Positions 1-7,575 are shown, numbered from the stretch's first letter. The stretch: DNA of 35,884 nt from Clostridia bacterium (GCA_017461235.1 JAFTYU010000010.1:1-35884), one strand, 5' to 3'. Notes: generated by a model from the sequence alone, not told the origin. A program made the numbers and translations.

Positions 1-3
1 TAC

Positions 4-64
4 ACTCCTTCGTACTTTTTTGTTGCAGTTGGCAGACCGCAACTTCATTATATCACGAAGGAGT
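4..64. repeat. Long stem-loop repeat at left edge
   Basis: Perfect 10-bp inverted arms ACTCCTTCGT (4-13) and ACGAAGGAGT (55-64) enclose a 41-nt loop, which holds a second small stem GTTGC/GCAAC (23-27 with 39-43 region). The loop contains GCAGTTGGCAGACCG (25-39). The reverse complement of that word recurs with two mismatches at 35830-35844 near the right edge. It has no coding potential and is probably one copy of an interspersed palindromic repeat. Family unknown. Confidence 0.5.
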
Positions 65-102
65 TTTCTTTTTGGAATTGTTTCAGCTATATAATTTAAT
101 TG

Positions 103-127
103 AACCACGCGTCTAACGCGTGGTTTT
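103..127 (+). terminator. Hairpin with short T-run
   Basis: Arms AACCACGCG (103-111) and CGCGTGGTT (117-125) with a 5-nt loop, followed by TTTT. It could terminate a rightward gene that lies before the window, or be part of the edge repeat. A similar hairpin occurs at 35755-35773. Confidence 0.45.
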
Positions 128-134
128 ACTATAC

Positions 135-168
135 AAAAAAGCCTTGCACACGCGATGCAAGGCTTTTT
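135..168. terminator. Bidirectional rho-independent terminator
   Basis: Stem GCCTTGCA (141-148) / TGCAAGGC (156-163), loop of 7 nt, with an A-run before and a T-run after so that it works on both strands. On the minus strand it directly follows the stop codon of the P-loop gene at 178-594. Confidence 0.85.
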
Positions 169-177
169 ATTTTGTAA

Positions 178-594
178 TCAGATAACTTTAGCGTTAGCAA
201 AAAGTGCTTCGGGAAGCTTATCCTGATCTTCGGAAACCGTGAACACGAAATTAACGTTAGCTTCATCAGAAACTTTACAGATTTTATTTATAAGAGCAGC
301 GAACTCATCATAATCTCTGCCGACGATTTTGAATGTTGCGTCAACAAAAATGTCAGTTAAGTCGTGGTCCTGAGCGATAACGCCGCATACCATACCGTAG
401 AATGCGTCGCAGCCCTGGATATCGAATCTTTCTGTTTCGATAAGTCTGGCTTTGTGGGTTACCTCATAAGTAAGTAACGGGGATTTTTCAATGCAAACGA
501 CTGTTCCGTCGGATTTTGCTACTGCCTCGTTAATGAGAGCAATAAGTCTTTTTGTTTTGCCGGAACCTTTGTTGCCTATAATAAGTGAAACCAT
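178..594 (-). CDS. Small P-loop NTPase-like protein
   Basis: 138 residues. A clear Walker A motif, GNKGSGKT, sits at residues 7-14, and a hydrophobic strand ending in Asp (DIFVDA) around residues 81-86 resembles a Walker B. Beyond this nucleotide-binding core there is no obvious effector domain, membrane segment or signal peptide, so the protein should be cytoplasmic. Proteins of this size and pattern in Clostridia are usually annotated only as ATP-binding or hypothetical, and I do not recognise a specific function. The ATG is preceded by GGAGGTAAATCATT. It lies 50 nt after pgi on the same strand and no strong terminator separates them (only a small CGCCG-TTCG-GCG hairpin near 622-636), so cotranscription with pgi is likely. 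A strong terminator follows. Confidence 0.8.
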   Translation of the reverse strand: MVSLIIGNKGSGKTKRLIALINEAVAKSDGTVVCIEKSPLLTYEVTHKARLIETERFDIQGCDAFYGMVCGVIAQDHDLTDIFVDATFKIVGRDYDEFAALINKICKVSDEANVNFVFTVSEDQDKLPEALFANAKVI

Positions 595-644
595 AATGAT
601 TTACCTCCGTTGTTTATTTCTCGCCGTTCGGCGTGATTTCTTTA

Positions 645-1973
645 TTAAAGCCTTGCTTCAAGTGCTTTTTTATGTTCCTCGTAGCCCGGTTTGCCGAGGA
701 GTGCAAACATATTCTTTTTATAGCTTTCAACACCGGGTTGGTCGAAAGGATTGATTCCTAAAATATAACCTGAAACCGCACAAGCCTTTTCAAGGAAATA
801 TGCAAGATAACCGAACTCGTATTCGCTCATCTCTGTCAACTCAAGAATCATATTGGGAACTTTACCGTCCGTATGAGCAAGTACAGTTCCGAGGAAGGCT
901 TTCTTGTTAACATAGTCAACGCTCTTGCCTGCCACGAAATTGAAGCCGTCGCCGTTTTCAGGGTCAAGACCTATAATGAGTTCGTTTTTAGGTTTGTCAA
1001 ACGTGACAACCGTTTCAAACATAACTCTCTCGCCTTCCTGAACGTACTGACCGAGTGAATGAAGGTCAGTAGAGAAAATAGCGGATGAAGGATAAATACC
1101 CTTGCCGTCCTTACCTTCACTTTCGCCGTAAAGCTGTTTAAACCACTCGTTCATAAGAGTGTAATCAGGTTCGTAAGAAACCATCATTTCAACAGATTTA
1201 CCCTTGCGGTAAAGGATGTTACGCATAGCCGCGTATTTGTAACAATCGTTTGTATAAACATCGCCTTCAGCGAAAGCCACGCGTGCATCAGCCGCACCTT
1301 TCATCATAAGGTCGATATCAATACCTGCAACTGCAATAGGTAAAAGTCCTACTGCCGTAAGAACTGAATATCTGCCGCCTACGTCATCAGGAATAACAAA
1401 GGTCTGATAACCTTCACGGTCAGAGAGTTCTTTAAGTGTGCCGCGAGCTTTGTCTGTAGTGGCGTAAATTCTTTTGGCGGCTTCTTCTTTGCCGTATTTC
1501 TTTTCAAGCAAATCCTTGAAAACACGGAAAGCAATTGTGGGCTCGGTTGTTGTGCCCGATTTTGAAATAACATTTACTGAAAAATCTTTACCGTCGCAGA
1601 GCGCAACCGCCTCGGCAAGCGCCGCAGATGAAAGTGTATTGCCCGCGAAAATAATCTGTGGTTTTTCAAGAAGATTGCGATTCTGTGATTTACAGAATTC
1701 AATAGCAGCTCTTGCGCCTAAATATGAGCCGCCTATACCGATAACAACAAGAACATCGCTATCGTTGCGAATTTTTTCGGCAGCTTTTTTAATATTCTCA
1801 AACTCGACCTTGTCGTAATCAACGGGAAGGTCTAACCAGCCAAGGAAATCGTTTCCTGCGCCGGTACGGGAATTGAGAAGGTCAACCGCTGCCTTCACCT
1901 CGGGGGCAATTGATTCAACATCGTCTTTGGTAACGAAGCCCTCAAGGTAACGGGTATTAAGCTTAAGTGACAT
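645..1973 (-). CDS. pgi: Glucose-6-phosphate isomerase
   Basis: 442 residues, matching the short bacterial PGI form. Interconverts glucose 6-phosphate and fructose 6-phosphate in glycolysis/gluconeogenesis in the cytoplasm. Sugar-phosphate-binding SIS motifs are visible: [12 protein letters not shown] near residue 80 and [10 protein letters not shown] near 138, followed by the PGI signature region [14 protein letters not shown] near 200. The start ATG has a good ribosome binding site (AGGAGATGAACCA). A sigma-A-like promoter lies about 65 nt upstream, with a 17-bp palindrome between promoter and gene. The gene is complete and the call is secure. Confidence 0.97.
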   Translation of the reverse strand: MSLKLNTRYLEGFVTKDDVESIAPEVKAAVDLLNSRTGAGNDFLGWLDLPVDYDKVEFENIKKAAEKIRNDSDVLVVIGIGGSYLGARAAIEFCKSQNRNLLEKPQIIFAGNTLSSAALAEAVALCDGKDFSVNVISKSGTTTEPTIAFRVFKDLLEKKYGKEEAAKRIYATTDKARGTLKELSDREGYQTFVIPDDVGGRYSVLTAVGLLPIAVAGIDIDLMMKGAADARVAFAEGDVYTNDCYKYAAMRNILYRKGKSVEMMVSYEPDYTLMNEWFKQLYGESEGKDGKGIYPSSAIFSTDLHSLGQYVQEGERVMFETVVTFDKPKNELIIGLDPENGDGFNFVAGKSVDYVNKKAFLGTVLAHTDGKVPNMILELTEMSEYEFGYLAYFLEKACAVSGYILGINPFDQPGVESYKKNMFALLGKPGYEEHKKALEARL

Positions 1974-2007
1974 TGGTTCATCTCCTATGGGGTTTAACGA
2001 AAAATGT

Positions 2008-2024
2008 TACACTCACTGAGTGTA
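2008..2024. promoter_or_regulatory. Perfect palindrome in pgi leader
   Basis: TACACTCACTGAGTGTA is a perfect 8-1-8 palindrome just downstream of the expected pgi transcription start. It could be a repressor operator or a 5'-UTR hairpin. I do not recognise the regulator. Confidence 0.45.
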
Positions 2025-2039
2025 CCATTCTTTGCTAAT

Positions 2040-2068
2040 ATTTTACAATAAACTTATTATTTTTTCAA
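2040..2068 (-). promoter_or_regulatory. pgi promoter
   Basis: Minus strand: TTGAAA (2063-2068), 17-nt spacer, TAAAAT (2040-2045). Good sigma-A match, 67 nt from the pgi start codon. Confidence 0.65.
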
Positions 2069-2115
2069 TAGACTTTTTACACTTTAACAAAAAATATCAG
2101 TTTTTTTACGTTTTG

Positions 2116-2289
2116 TTAAAATATAGGCTCTGTTAGTTGGTTATTTTTCTCATTTTCATAACTGCTGACGGTCCCGAGATTACTCTCTGCCCGGCTGACA
2201 ACCGCAAAGCTTGCTGCCGCCAAAGCAGTTACAAGCAATATAACTATTGCAGAAACCGTGAAAAAATTAAAATACCTGTTAAATTCCAT
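2116..2289 (-). CDS. Small single-span membrane protein
   Basis: 57 residues from the ATG at 2289. A TTG 18 nt upstream is possible, but the ATG has GAGAGATGTGTT in front of it. Residues about 9-30 form one strongly hydrophobic helix (FFTVSAIVILLVTALAAASF), followed by a polar tail rich in Ser, Glu and Asn. It begins 10 nt after the spoIIP stop on the same strand, so it is probably the last gene of a gpr-spoIIP operon and may be made in the sporulating cell. I recognise no family. The short length leaves real doubt, but the clean membrane helix and the tight spacing support it. Confidence 0.5.
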   Translation of the reverse strand: MEFNRYFNFFTVSAIVILLVTALAAASFAVVSRAESNLGTVSSYENEKNNQLTEPIF

Positions 2290-2299
2290 AACACATCTC

Positions 2300-3394
2300 T
2301 CATTCAAATTCTCTGTTCAGCATATCCGCCAGCGCCTCACCGATTAATCCGGCAGAATAAACTGATTCTTCAAGGGTATTGGCATCAGTACCGAATTCAA
2401 GCAGCAAGGAGCAGGCTGTAACATCCATATTATATTTTCTGTGGCAAAAAAACACAGGTCGCATAAGACCGGGATTGGATTCTTCTGCGGTACTCTGCAA
2501 ATCAAGTGCAAAAACAAGGTTTTCCTTCCACGTGGGAAAATCTTCAACACCGTTTCCTTCGCAACCTGAAATAATCATAACCTGCGCAGCCTTTTTGCCG
2601 TTGACAATGGCGGTAGGTTTACATTTTGTTCCGCTTTCATAGTGTATAGCATCCCTGTGAACATCAAGTGTAATCTTTATTTCGGGATACTGCTTAAGAT
2701 ATTTTTCAACGCTTACCCTTGAACGCGAATAGGCACCGTTATACGACTCATCATAAATATTCCTGTCGTGAATTACGGTGTAGCCTGCTTCTTCAAGCGT
2801 TTTTGTCAATTCATCCCCTACCCTTATCATATTTTTCGATTTATCGGTAGTTCTTGATACATACTGATTTGAATACCAGCCCAAATCAAGCATCTCATAC
2901 CCCTCCGTGGAGTGGGTGTGATATATAAGAATAGCAGGTTTTTCATTGGGTTTGGTGTTGTATGATGGCGAAGCGGCAAGCAGATTTTTTAAAGAAACAG
3001 TCTGATTTGTTTTATTATCGACTTCCACGATACCGTAGGATATTGTTTTTGAAGTGGCACCCATCTGCACCTCGTCAATATCTCCGCTTTTTTTATAATT
3101 TTTATACTGTTCGCGGACTTGTTCCTTCAGAGTTTGTATATCCGTCGGCGTTTCACTGACGGAAGCTGTGGCATAACCGCCGCCTGCATAGCCTGATATT
3201 GCGTAAATCTGATTTTCATCCGCAGAGCCGCTGTTCATATCGAGAACAGATTCCATCTCGCTGTCGCCGCTGAATCCGCCGAAAACAAAATGCATATTCG
3301 AGCCGATAAATTCGCCGCCGAAAACGCTGCCCGAAACAAGCAGTGTGCATAGAGCAAGGCACAACAAGCCTTGAAGATTTCTTTTTTTCCGCAT
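2300..3394 (-). CDS. spoIIP: Stage II sporulation protein P
   Basis: 364 residues from the ATG at 3394. The open frame extends further upstream, but that extension runs into gpr, and the protein from this ATG begins with a proper basic N-terminus and membrane anchor (MRKKRNLQGLLCLALCTLL). SpoIIP is an amidase/endopeptidase of the DMP engulfment complex (SpoIID-SpoIIM-SpoIIP) that thins septal peptidoglycan. Family blocks are visible in order: AILIYHTHSTEGYE (candidate metal His and Glu), ITLDVHRDAI (second His) and LLEFGTDANTLEE near the end. It lies 68 nt downstream of gpr, the same order as in Bacillus, which supports both calls and marks the organism as a spore former. Confidence 0.95.
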   Translation of the reverse strand: MRKKRNLQGLLCLALCTLLVSGSVFGGEFIGSNMHFVFGGFSGDSEMESVLDMNSGSADENQIYAISGYAGGGYATASVSETPTDIQTLKEQVREQYKNYKKSGDIDEVQMGATSKTISYGIVEVDNKTNQTVSLKNLLAASPSYNTKPNEKPAILIYHTHSTEGYEMLDLGWYSNQYVSRTTDKSKNMIRVGDELTKTLEEAGYTVIHDRNIYDESYNGAYSRSRVSVEKYLKQYPEIKITLDVHRDAIHYESGTKCKPTAIVNGKKAAQVMIISGCEGNGVEDFPTWKENLVFALDLQSTAEESNPGLMRPVFFCHRKYNMDVTACSLLLEFGTDANTLEESVYSAGLIGEALADMLNREFE

Positions 3395-3462
3395 CCCGTA
3401 ACCCCCATATCTGCCGCGGCTATAGTAATACATTAAACAATATGAAAGGGTTTTAACCGGTA

Positions 3463-4341
3463 TTACATCAAAGCGTAAAGTTCCTTTGGCGCAAGAGTGG
3501 GTTGAAGTGCGCAATTTATAGACAGAGCAAGAAGATACGATGCATTTTTCACCATCATATCAATATCTTTAGGTGCAACTATGAGCCCGGAACCCGCCTG
3601 AACATCCCTTTTGGTAATTTTTTCGGGCTTCACACCTGAAATCTCGCACGCCAGTGAAATTGCATCAACAACCGTCGGAATACCAACAGCAATAACAGGT
3701 ACACCTATATATTCTTCATCAATACGTTTGCGCATATTGCCGATACCCGAGCCCGGTGCAATACCTGTGTCGGACATCTGAACGGTATTGCCCAGCCTTG
3801 AAATACTGCCTGCAGCAAGAGCATCGATTGTAATAACACAACGGGGTTTTATAGCTTCACAAATGCTTTTTATATACTCCCCGGACTCAATTCCCGTCTG
3901 ACCGAGAACTCCCGTTGATACGGCGGAAACCGGACGCAATTCACAGGTGAAGCCTGCGTGACGGCGCAGCTCATCATCAATATGGCGCGTTGCAAAAATC
4001 TTTGATGCGGTCATAGGACCCAAAGCATCCGATGTCATATCGGGATTGCCCACACCTGCTACAAGCACCGTCCCTTCTCCTTCGGGTAACAAGGATTTAA
4101 TACTCTGCGTCAGGGCATCAAGCCGTCCGTCCGTAACCTGCGCCTCATCGGAAAAGGCATTCATTTCAATGGTAATATATCTGCCAATCCCCTTCCCCAA
4201 TTTTTCAGCCGCCTGTTGGGTTGTAATATCGATAACGGTTGTCCTGCACTCATCATTCTCGTATTTTTCTACTTTTACACCCGACAAATCATTTTTTATC
4301 ATTTCCTTACGTTCAAGAGCAAGGTCGGTTCTGAAATTCAA
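3463..4341 (-). CDS. gpr: GPR germination endopeptidase
   Basis: 292 residues. GPR degrades small acid-soluble spore proteins during germination. It is made as a zymogen and cleaves off its own N-terminal propeptide at a site that resembles its substrates, and the N-terminus here carries such a sequence (FRTDLALE, residues 3-10). The core block VAGVGNPDMTSDALGP is diagnostic. The downstream acidic segments (ITIDALAAGS) fit the family's aspartate-based active site. The ATG is preceded by GAGGTGATTTTTTGA. It is divergent from ychF and heads the gpr-spoIIP-small-protein operon. A forespore sigma-G-type promoter would be expected. A weak candidate (TGTATA, 18 nt, ATAATAT on the minus strand, around 4355-4385) is visible but not convincing. 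Confidence 0.95.
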   Translation of the reverse strand: MNFRTDLALERKEMIKNDLSGVKVEKYENDECRTTVIDITTQQAAEKLGKGIGRYITIEMNAFSDEAQVTDGRLDALTQSIKSLLPEGEGTVLVAGVGNPDMTSDALGPMTASKIFATRHIDDELRRHAGFTCELRPVSAVSTGVLGQTGIESGEYIKSICEAIKPRCVITIDALAAGSISRLGNTVQMSDTGIAPGSGIGNMRKRIDEEYIGVPVIAVGIPTVVDAISLACEISGVKPEKITKRDVQAGSGLIVAPKDIDMMVKNASYLLALSINCALQPTLAPKELYALM

Positions 4342-4408
4342 AAAATCACCTCGAAAATATTATTTCTTAGGCAAATGCTCCTATACAAAAAGATTTGTAT
4401 CAAAAACA

Positions 4409-4437
4409 TTGAAATACAAATTATAATGTGTTAAAAT
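4409..4437 (+). promoter_or_regulatory. ychF promoter
   Basis: TTGAAA (4409-4414), 17-nt spacer, TAAAAT (4432-4437), 33 nt before the ychF ATG. Confidence 0.65.
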
Positions 4438-4470
4438 ATCACCCGAAATAATGAAAAGGAAGTTTAATAA

Positions 4471-5565
4471 ATGAAGCTTGGTATTGTTGGTTTGCCCAAC
4501 GTAGGCAAAAGTACACTTTTTAACGCACTCACAAACGCAGGAGCACAGGCGGCTAACTACGCATTCTGCACCATAGAGCCCAATGTGGGTGTAGTTGCAG
4601 TTCCCGACAAACGTCTTGACGCACTCTGCGATATGTATAATCCTGTTAAGGTTACCCCTGCAACAATTGAATTTGTTGACATTGCAGGTCTTGTAAAAGG
4701 TGCATCACAAGGCGAAGGTCTCGGCAACAAATTCCTTTCACACATACGTGAAGTTGACGCAATTATACACGTTGTCCGTTGCTTTGATAATGATGACATT
4801 ATGCACGTTGACGGTTCTGTTGACCCACAGAGAGATATTGAAACCATAAACCTTGAGCTTATTCTCTCCGATGCGGAAATTCTCCAAAGAAGAATCGACA
4901 GAACTACAAAGGCTATGAAGGGTGACAAATCTCTCGCCGCAGAGCTTGCAGTTCTTGAAAAGGTACGCGAAGCCCTTGACAACGGTATCTGCGCAAGAGC
5001 CGTTGACCTTACAGACGATGAAAGAGAGATTATAGACACAGTCGCTTTACTTACCGCGAAACCCGTAATCTATGCTTGTAATATGAGCGAAGAAGATTTC
5101 GCATCTAAAATCGACTCCAACGCAAGATACAACGCAGTAAAAGCCCTTGCAGAAGAGGAAGGAAGCCAGGTTCTTCCCATTTGTGCCGAGCTTGAGTCAC
5201 AAATTGCAGAGCTTGAAAAGGATGAAAAAGAAATGTTCCTTGCAGAGCTCGGCATTGAAACAGGCGGACTCGATTTACTCATTGAACGCAGCTATGACCT
5301 TTTAGGTCTTATGAGTTACCTTACCGCAGGTCAACCCGAGGTAAGAGCCTGGACAATCAAGAAAGGTACAAAGGCACCTCAGGCGGCAGGTAAAATTCAC
5401 TCTGACTTTGAACGTGGCTTTATCCGTGCGGAGGTTGTTTCCTTTGATGTACTTATGGACTGCGGCTCAATGCAGGTCGCAAAAGAAAAAGGCCTTGTCC
5501 GTTCCGAAGGTAAAGAATACGTTATGCAGGACGGCGACATTGTTCTTTTCAGATTTAATGTATAA
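4471..5565 (+). CDS. ychF: Redox-regulated ATPase YchF (Obg family)
   Basis: 364 residues, the usual length for YchF/Ola1. This universally conserved P-loop protein binds ATP rather than GTP and associates with ribosomes. Visible motifs: G1 loop GLPNVGKST (residues 7-15), switch region [12 protein letters not shown] near 30, G3 [10 protein letters not shown] near 70, and the altered G4 NMSEED near 205 in place of NKxD, which is the family hallmark of ATP preference. The last 80 or so residues form the TGS domain ([19 protein letters not shown]). The ribosome binding site is AAAGGAAG. The gene stands alone between its promoter and a strong terminator. Confidence 0.97.
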   Translation: MKLGIVGLPNVGKSTLFNALTNAGAQAANYAFCTIEPNVGVVAVPDKRLDALCDMYNPVKVTPATIEFVDIAGLVKGASQGEGLGNKFLSHIREVDAIIHVVRCFDNDDIMHVDGSVDPQRDIETINLELILSDAEILQRRIDRTTKAMKGDKSLAAELAVLEKVREALDNGICARAVDLTDDEREIIDTVALLTAKPVIYACNMSEEDFASKIDSNARYNAVKALAEEEGSQVLPICAELESQIAELEKDEKEMFLAELGIETGGLDLLIERSYDLLGLMSYLTAGQPEVRAWTIKKGTKAPQAAGKIHSDFERGFIRAEVVSFDVLMDCGSMQVAKEKGLVRSEGKEYVMQDGDIVLFRFNV

Positions 5566-5571
5566 AAAGAG

Positions 5572-5610
5572 ACGGTATTGAAATTCGATTGGATTTCAAT
5601 ACCGTTTTTT
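5572..5610. terminator. Strong bidirectional terminator after ychF
   Basis: A 13-bp perfect stem, ACGGTATTGAAAT (5572-5584) / ATTTCAATACCGT (5593-5605), is followed by T6 on the plus strand. On the minus strand CTCTTTTTAT follows, so it can also end the leftward gene at 5613-5765. Confidence 0.92.
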
Positions 5611-5612
5611 AA

Positions 5613-5765
5613 TTACTCACCATAAGAAATATACATTTCCTCTGCTTCAATTTGTGCTTTTTTCAATAACTCGTCAACCTTTTCTTTTTCTTCGGGTTCA
5701 AGCGAATCTGTAATTGCATTAAACAGTTTAAAGTACATTTTTTTATAAATATCCATCACCATCAT
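5613..5765 (-). CDS. Small acidic helical protein
   Basis: About 50 residues, reading MDIYKKMYFKLFN near the start and ending AEEMYISYGE. It is charged and predicted to be almost wholly helical. Four start codons are possible (ATG 5765, ATG 5762, GTG 5759, ATG 5756) and none has a clear ribosome binding site, so the N-terminus is uncertain by three residues. The YFKLFNAITD...KKAQIEAEEMYI pattern resembles small proteins often seen in phage and integrative elements of Clostridia, which I know only as hypothetical. It is transcribed divergently from the ribbon-helix-helix gene at 5850, with palindromes between them, and ends against the ychF terminator. Function unknown. Confidence 0.6.
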   Translation of the reverse strand: MMVMDIYKKMYFKLFNAITDSLEPEEKEKVDELLKKAQIEAEEMYISYGE

Positions 5766-5770
5766 CTCTT

Positions 5771-5833
5771 AGTAGTATTTTTTACTACTTTGTCGCATTA
5801 GTCAATATATAAGGCGAAATAGTGATACTATTT
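5771..5833. promoter_or_regulatory. Two palindromes in a divergent promoter region
   Basis: AGTAGTA-N5-TACTACT (5771-5789) and AAATAGT-N3-ACTATTT (5817-5833) lie in the 84-nt space between the leftward small gene and the rightward ribbon-helix-helix gene. Both contain a TAGT/ACTA core. This is what operators bound by a dimeric RHH autoregulator would look like. I infer binding from position only. Confidence 0.5.
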
Positions 5834-5849
5834 CTATGAGGTGAAGAAA

Positions 5850-5996
5850 ATGAAGCCCTTGAAAGAAAAAATCAGTATCACGATTGATGAAGATTTATTA
5901 AAGGAATTACGCAAAAGAGCAGAGAATGACGACCGTTCATTATCACAATATATCAATTTAGTTCTAAAACAGCATATAGAAAAGACTGTTAAATAA
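5850..5996 (+). CDS. Ribbon-helix-helix (Arc/CopG-like) protein
   Basis: 48 residues. The pattern KISITIDEDLLKELRKRA (one short strand then helix A), a polar turn (ENDDRS), then LSQYINLVLKQHIEK (helix B) is the classic MetJ/Arc/CopG fold used by small DNA-binding regulators and antitoxins. The start ATG is preceded by GAGGTGAAGAAA. It faces a divergent 50-aa gene across palindromic DNA and converges on the HipA-like kinase gene, sharing a terminator with it. It may be an antitoxin or an autoregulator of the divergent pair. No adjacent toxin of a known RHH-partner family (RelE, MazF, Fic) is visible. Confidence 0.8.
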   Translation: MKPLKEKISITIDEDLLKELRKRAENDDRSLSQYINLVLKQHIEKTVK

Positions 5997-6038
5997 AAAA
6001 TGACGTTGTGTGGAGAGTATTCACGCAACGTCTTTTTT
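5995..6038. terminator. Shared bidirectional terminator
   Basis: Stem GACGTTG (6002-6008) / CAACGTC (6026-6032), extended by GTG/CAC with a bulge, with T6 at 6033-6038 and A6 at 5995-6000. It serves the RHH gene rightward and the kinase gene leftward. The kinase stop codon overlaps the T-run. Confidence 0.85.
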
Positions 6039-6847
6039 CAAAAGAAATACTGATATTTTCTCATTTGTTCATATAACACTGACTCTACCTGTTTTATAAT
6101 TTTTTCATCGTACAAGCCCTTTAAATCATCCAGAAGTTTTTGAACATCCTTTCGATTAAAGTATAATTTTAACTTTGAACCGTAAAGTTTTTCCACCGCG
6201 TTCAGTTGTTCATCAAAATCCATATCAAAGGGTTTTGCCTGTATTTTTTTTACATTTTCATAAATCTCACAATCTGATGAATAATCATTTATATCGGATA
6301 ATAATGATAACCCGTTATCAAATATCGGTGCGAATCTGAATTCTTTGTTTTTTTCGTTACGGATAAGGGCAATATTGTTAGTGTGTCTGTCCTCGTTAAG
6401 GAAAAATGCATCAATTCCGAGCATTATTGCAAAATAATCACCCACATCAGTTAGCCCCGTTACATTTTCAATGAAATCTACCGTATAGCGTATTTTATCC
6501 TTTGTATTTTCTTTTTGGGCTATCATATCCGCAAGACCTTTACCAAAATATTGGCGATGAAGTTTTTCAAGAGGTATTAACATCTCGTAGTCATTTTTAA
6601 AATCATCGCTGACACAACCTACACATTCTTTATTATCATACCTGATACGTACCAAATCGTATACAACAAAGTTTTCAACATTTGATTTTTTCAGCAATTC
6701 ACAAACAATATACTCTGCAAGAGCTTCGTAACCCATATGGTCCGCTTTATACCATTTATTTTCAATGTGCCATTTGGGTTGATTACCTTTTGAGGTGTGG
6801 TTTTCGGTTACTTGCTTTTTAGTATTTGTAAAATCAATCGTCTGCAT
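6038..6847 (-). CDS. HipA-like Ser/Thr kinase (toxin-like)
   Basis: 269 residues from the ATG at 6847 (ribosome binding site AGAAGGG). Kinase features in order: an N-terminal loop KGNQPKW...WYKAD that should hold the nucleotide and a lysine, a helix GYEALAEYIVCELLKKS, the catalytic loop FFLNEDRHTNN (Asp-153 and Asn-158 from this start), and the metal-binding APIFDNGLS (Asp-177). These match the HipA C-terminal kinase core. The HipA N-terminal subdomain is missing here and appears to lie in the upstream gene, whose last 14 nt overlap this start, so the two are translationally coupled. HipA kinases phosphorylate aminoacyl-tRNA synthetases or other targets and cause growth arrest, but the target here is unknown. 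The gene ends at a terminator shared with the RHH gene. Confidence 0.85.
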   Translation of the reverse strand: MQTIDFTNTKKQVTENHTSKGNQPKWHIENKWYKADHMGYEALAEYIVCELLKKSNVENFVVYDLVRIRYDNKECVGCVSDDFKNDYEMLIPLEKLHRQYFGKGLADMIAQKENTKDKIRYTVDFIENVTGLTDVGDYFAIMLGIDAFFLNEDRHTNNIALIRNEKNKEFRFAPIFDNGLSLLSDINDYSSDCEIYENVKKIQAKPFDMDFDEQLNAVEKLYGSKLKLYFNRKDVQKLLDDLKGLYDEKIIKQVESVLYEQMRKYQYFF

Positions 6848-7427
6848 TTTCAACCCTTCTTTGATGATAATATTTAAATTTTATCCATAAATTATCGTCG
6901 GCGGTTCTTCCCTTTGTTTTCTCAACAATCTGCAACGGGTCATACGAATCGATGTCAAGCTCTTTTAAAAGACTCTTTAAATTTCCCCTTGTTTTTGGAA
7001 AGCATCTGTCTGCTAAAAACTCCCGGAACTGCTCCCAAGTGGGGTTTTCAATCACGCCAAATGCCCTGTGCAACATATCGTCGGTGCGATTTTTAATTAA
7101 TACTCTTTCATTCGTAAAATCCACATCGATTATAGTACAGGTTTTTTGTCCGTTCATATACATCATACGCAATGTATAACCCTTTTGTGGCGGATGATTA
7201 ACGTATTTATCAACAATCTGCCGTGATGTTCCGTATAGTTTTGCAACACTTTCCATCGTCACACCCTGCTCAAGGAGTTTCTCTATTTCATTTACCTGTG
7301 CCTGGGTAAATTTATGTTTCCTGCCCGCGTTACGATTATAATCTATTTTCTTAGCAATTTTTCTAAGCTCCGACACATCATCGGTTCCGAACAAATCAAC
7401 ACACAAAGCCTTGTAATCAACATTCAC
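6834..7427 (-). CDS. HTH protein with HipA N-lobe-like tail
   Basis: 197 residues from a GTG start at 7427, chosen because of AAAGGAGGCGG just upstream. Residues about 36-75 form a resolvase/transposase-type helix-turn-helix (FTQAQVNEIEKLLEQGVTM, then SVAKLYGTSRQIVDKYV), preceded by basic GRKHK. After NHPPQKGYT comes a beta-rich stretch (LRMMYMNGQKTCTIIDVDF), then FREFLADRCFPKTRGNLKSL and the ending GRTADDNLWIKFKYY. In fused HipA-like proteins of Clostridia, a similar segment ending DxYWI directly precedes the kinase lobe, so I infer that this is the detached N-terminal lobe carrying its own DNA-binding domain. That would make it repressor and kinase partner in one. It starts from a strong promoter that contains a palindrome. 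There is no close named homologue that I can cite. Confidence 0.75.
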   Translation of the reverse strand: MNVDYKALCVDLFGTDDVSELRKIAKKIDYNRNAGRKHKFTQAQVNEIEKLLEQGVTMESVAKLYGTSRQIVDKYVNHPPQKGYTLRMMYMNGQKTCTIIDVDFTNERVLIKNRTDDMLHRAFGVIENPTWEQFREFLADRCFPKTRGNLKSLLKELDIDSYDPLQIVEKTKGRTADDNLWIKFKYYHQRRVENADD

Positions 7428-7449
7428 AAAACCGCCTCCTTTCTGTATT

Positions 7450-7479
7450 TTATGTAATTATTTTAATTTAATTACATAA
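7450..7479. promoter_or_regulatory. Operator-like palindrome
   Basis: TTATGTAATTA (7450-7460) and TAATTACATAA (7469-7479) are perfect 11-nt arms with an 8-nt centre. The palindrome overlaps the -10 box and start of the HTH-kinase operon, a position expected for an autorepressor. Confidence 0.7.
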
Positions 7480-7504
7480 TAAAACAAAAAATATATTTTG
7501 TCAA
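7476..7504 (-). promoter_or_regulatory. Promoter of HTH-kinase operon
   Basis: Minus strand: consensus TTGACA (7499-7504), 17 nt, TATTAT (7476-7481). It is one of the strongest promoters in the window. A strong promoter with an overlapping palindrome suggests tight repression. Confidence 0.8.
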
Positions 7505-7513
7505 TAGTTTTAA

Positions 7514-7547
7514 AGCCCCCGTCTTCCTTTTACGGAAAACAGGGGCT
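7514..7547 (-). terminator. Terminator after CARDB-like gene
   Basis: Outer stem AGCCCC (7514-7519) / GGGGCT (7542-7547) with an imperfect inner stem GTCTTCC/GGAAAAC. On the minus strand it follows the stop at 7576 and precedes TTTAAAA, a weak U-run. Confidence 0.6.
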
Positions 7548-7575
7548 ATTTCATTTAATATTTCCGATAACGTTT

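Noticed and set aside
3395-3514. Longer spoIIP start (about 40 extra residues)
   Set aside because: The extension overlaps the end of gpr, lacks a ribosome binding site, and would put non-hydrophobic residues before the membrane anchor.
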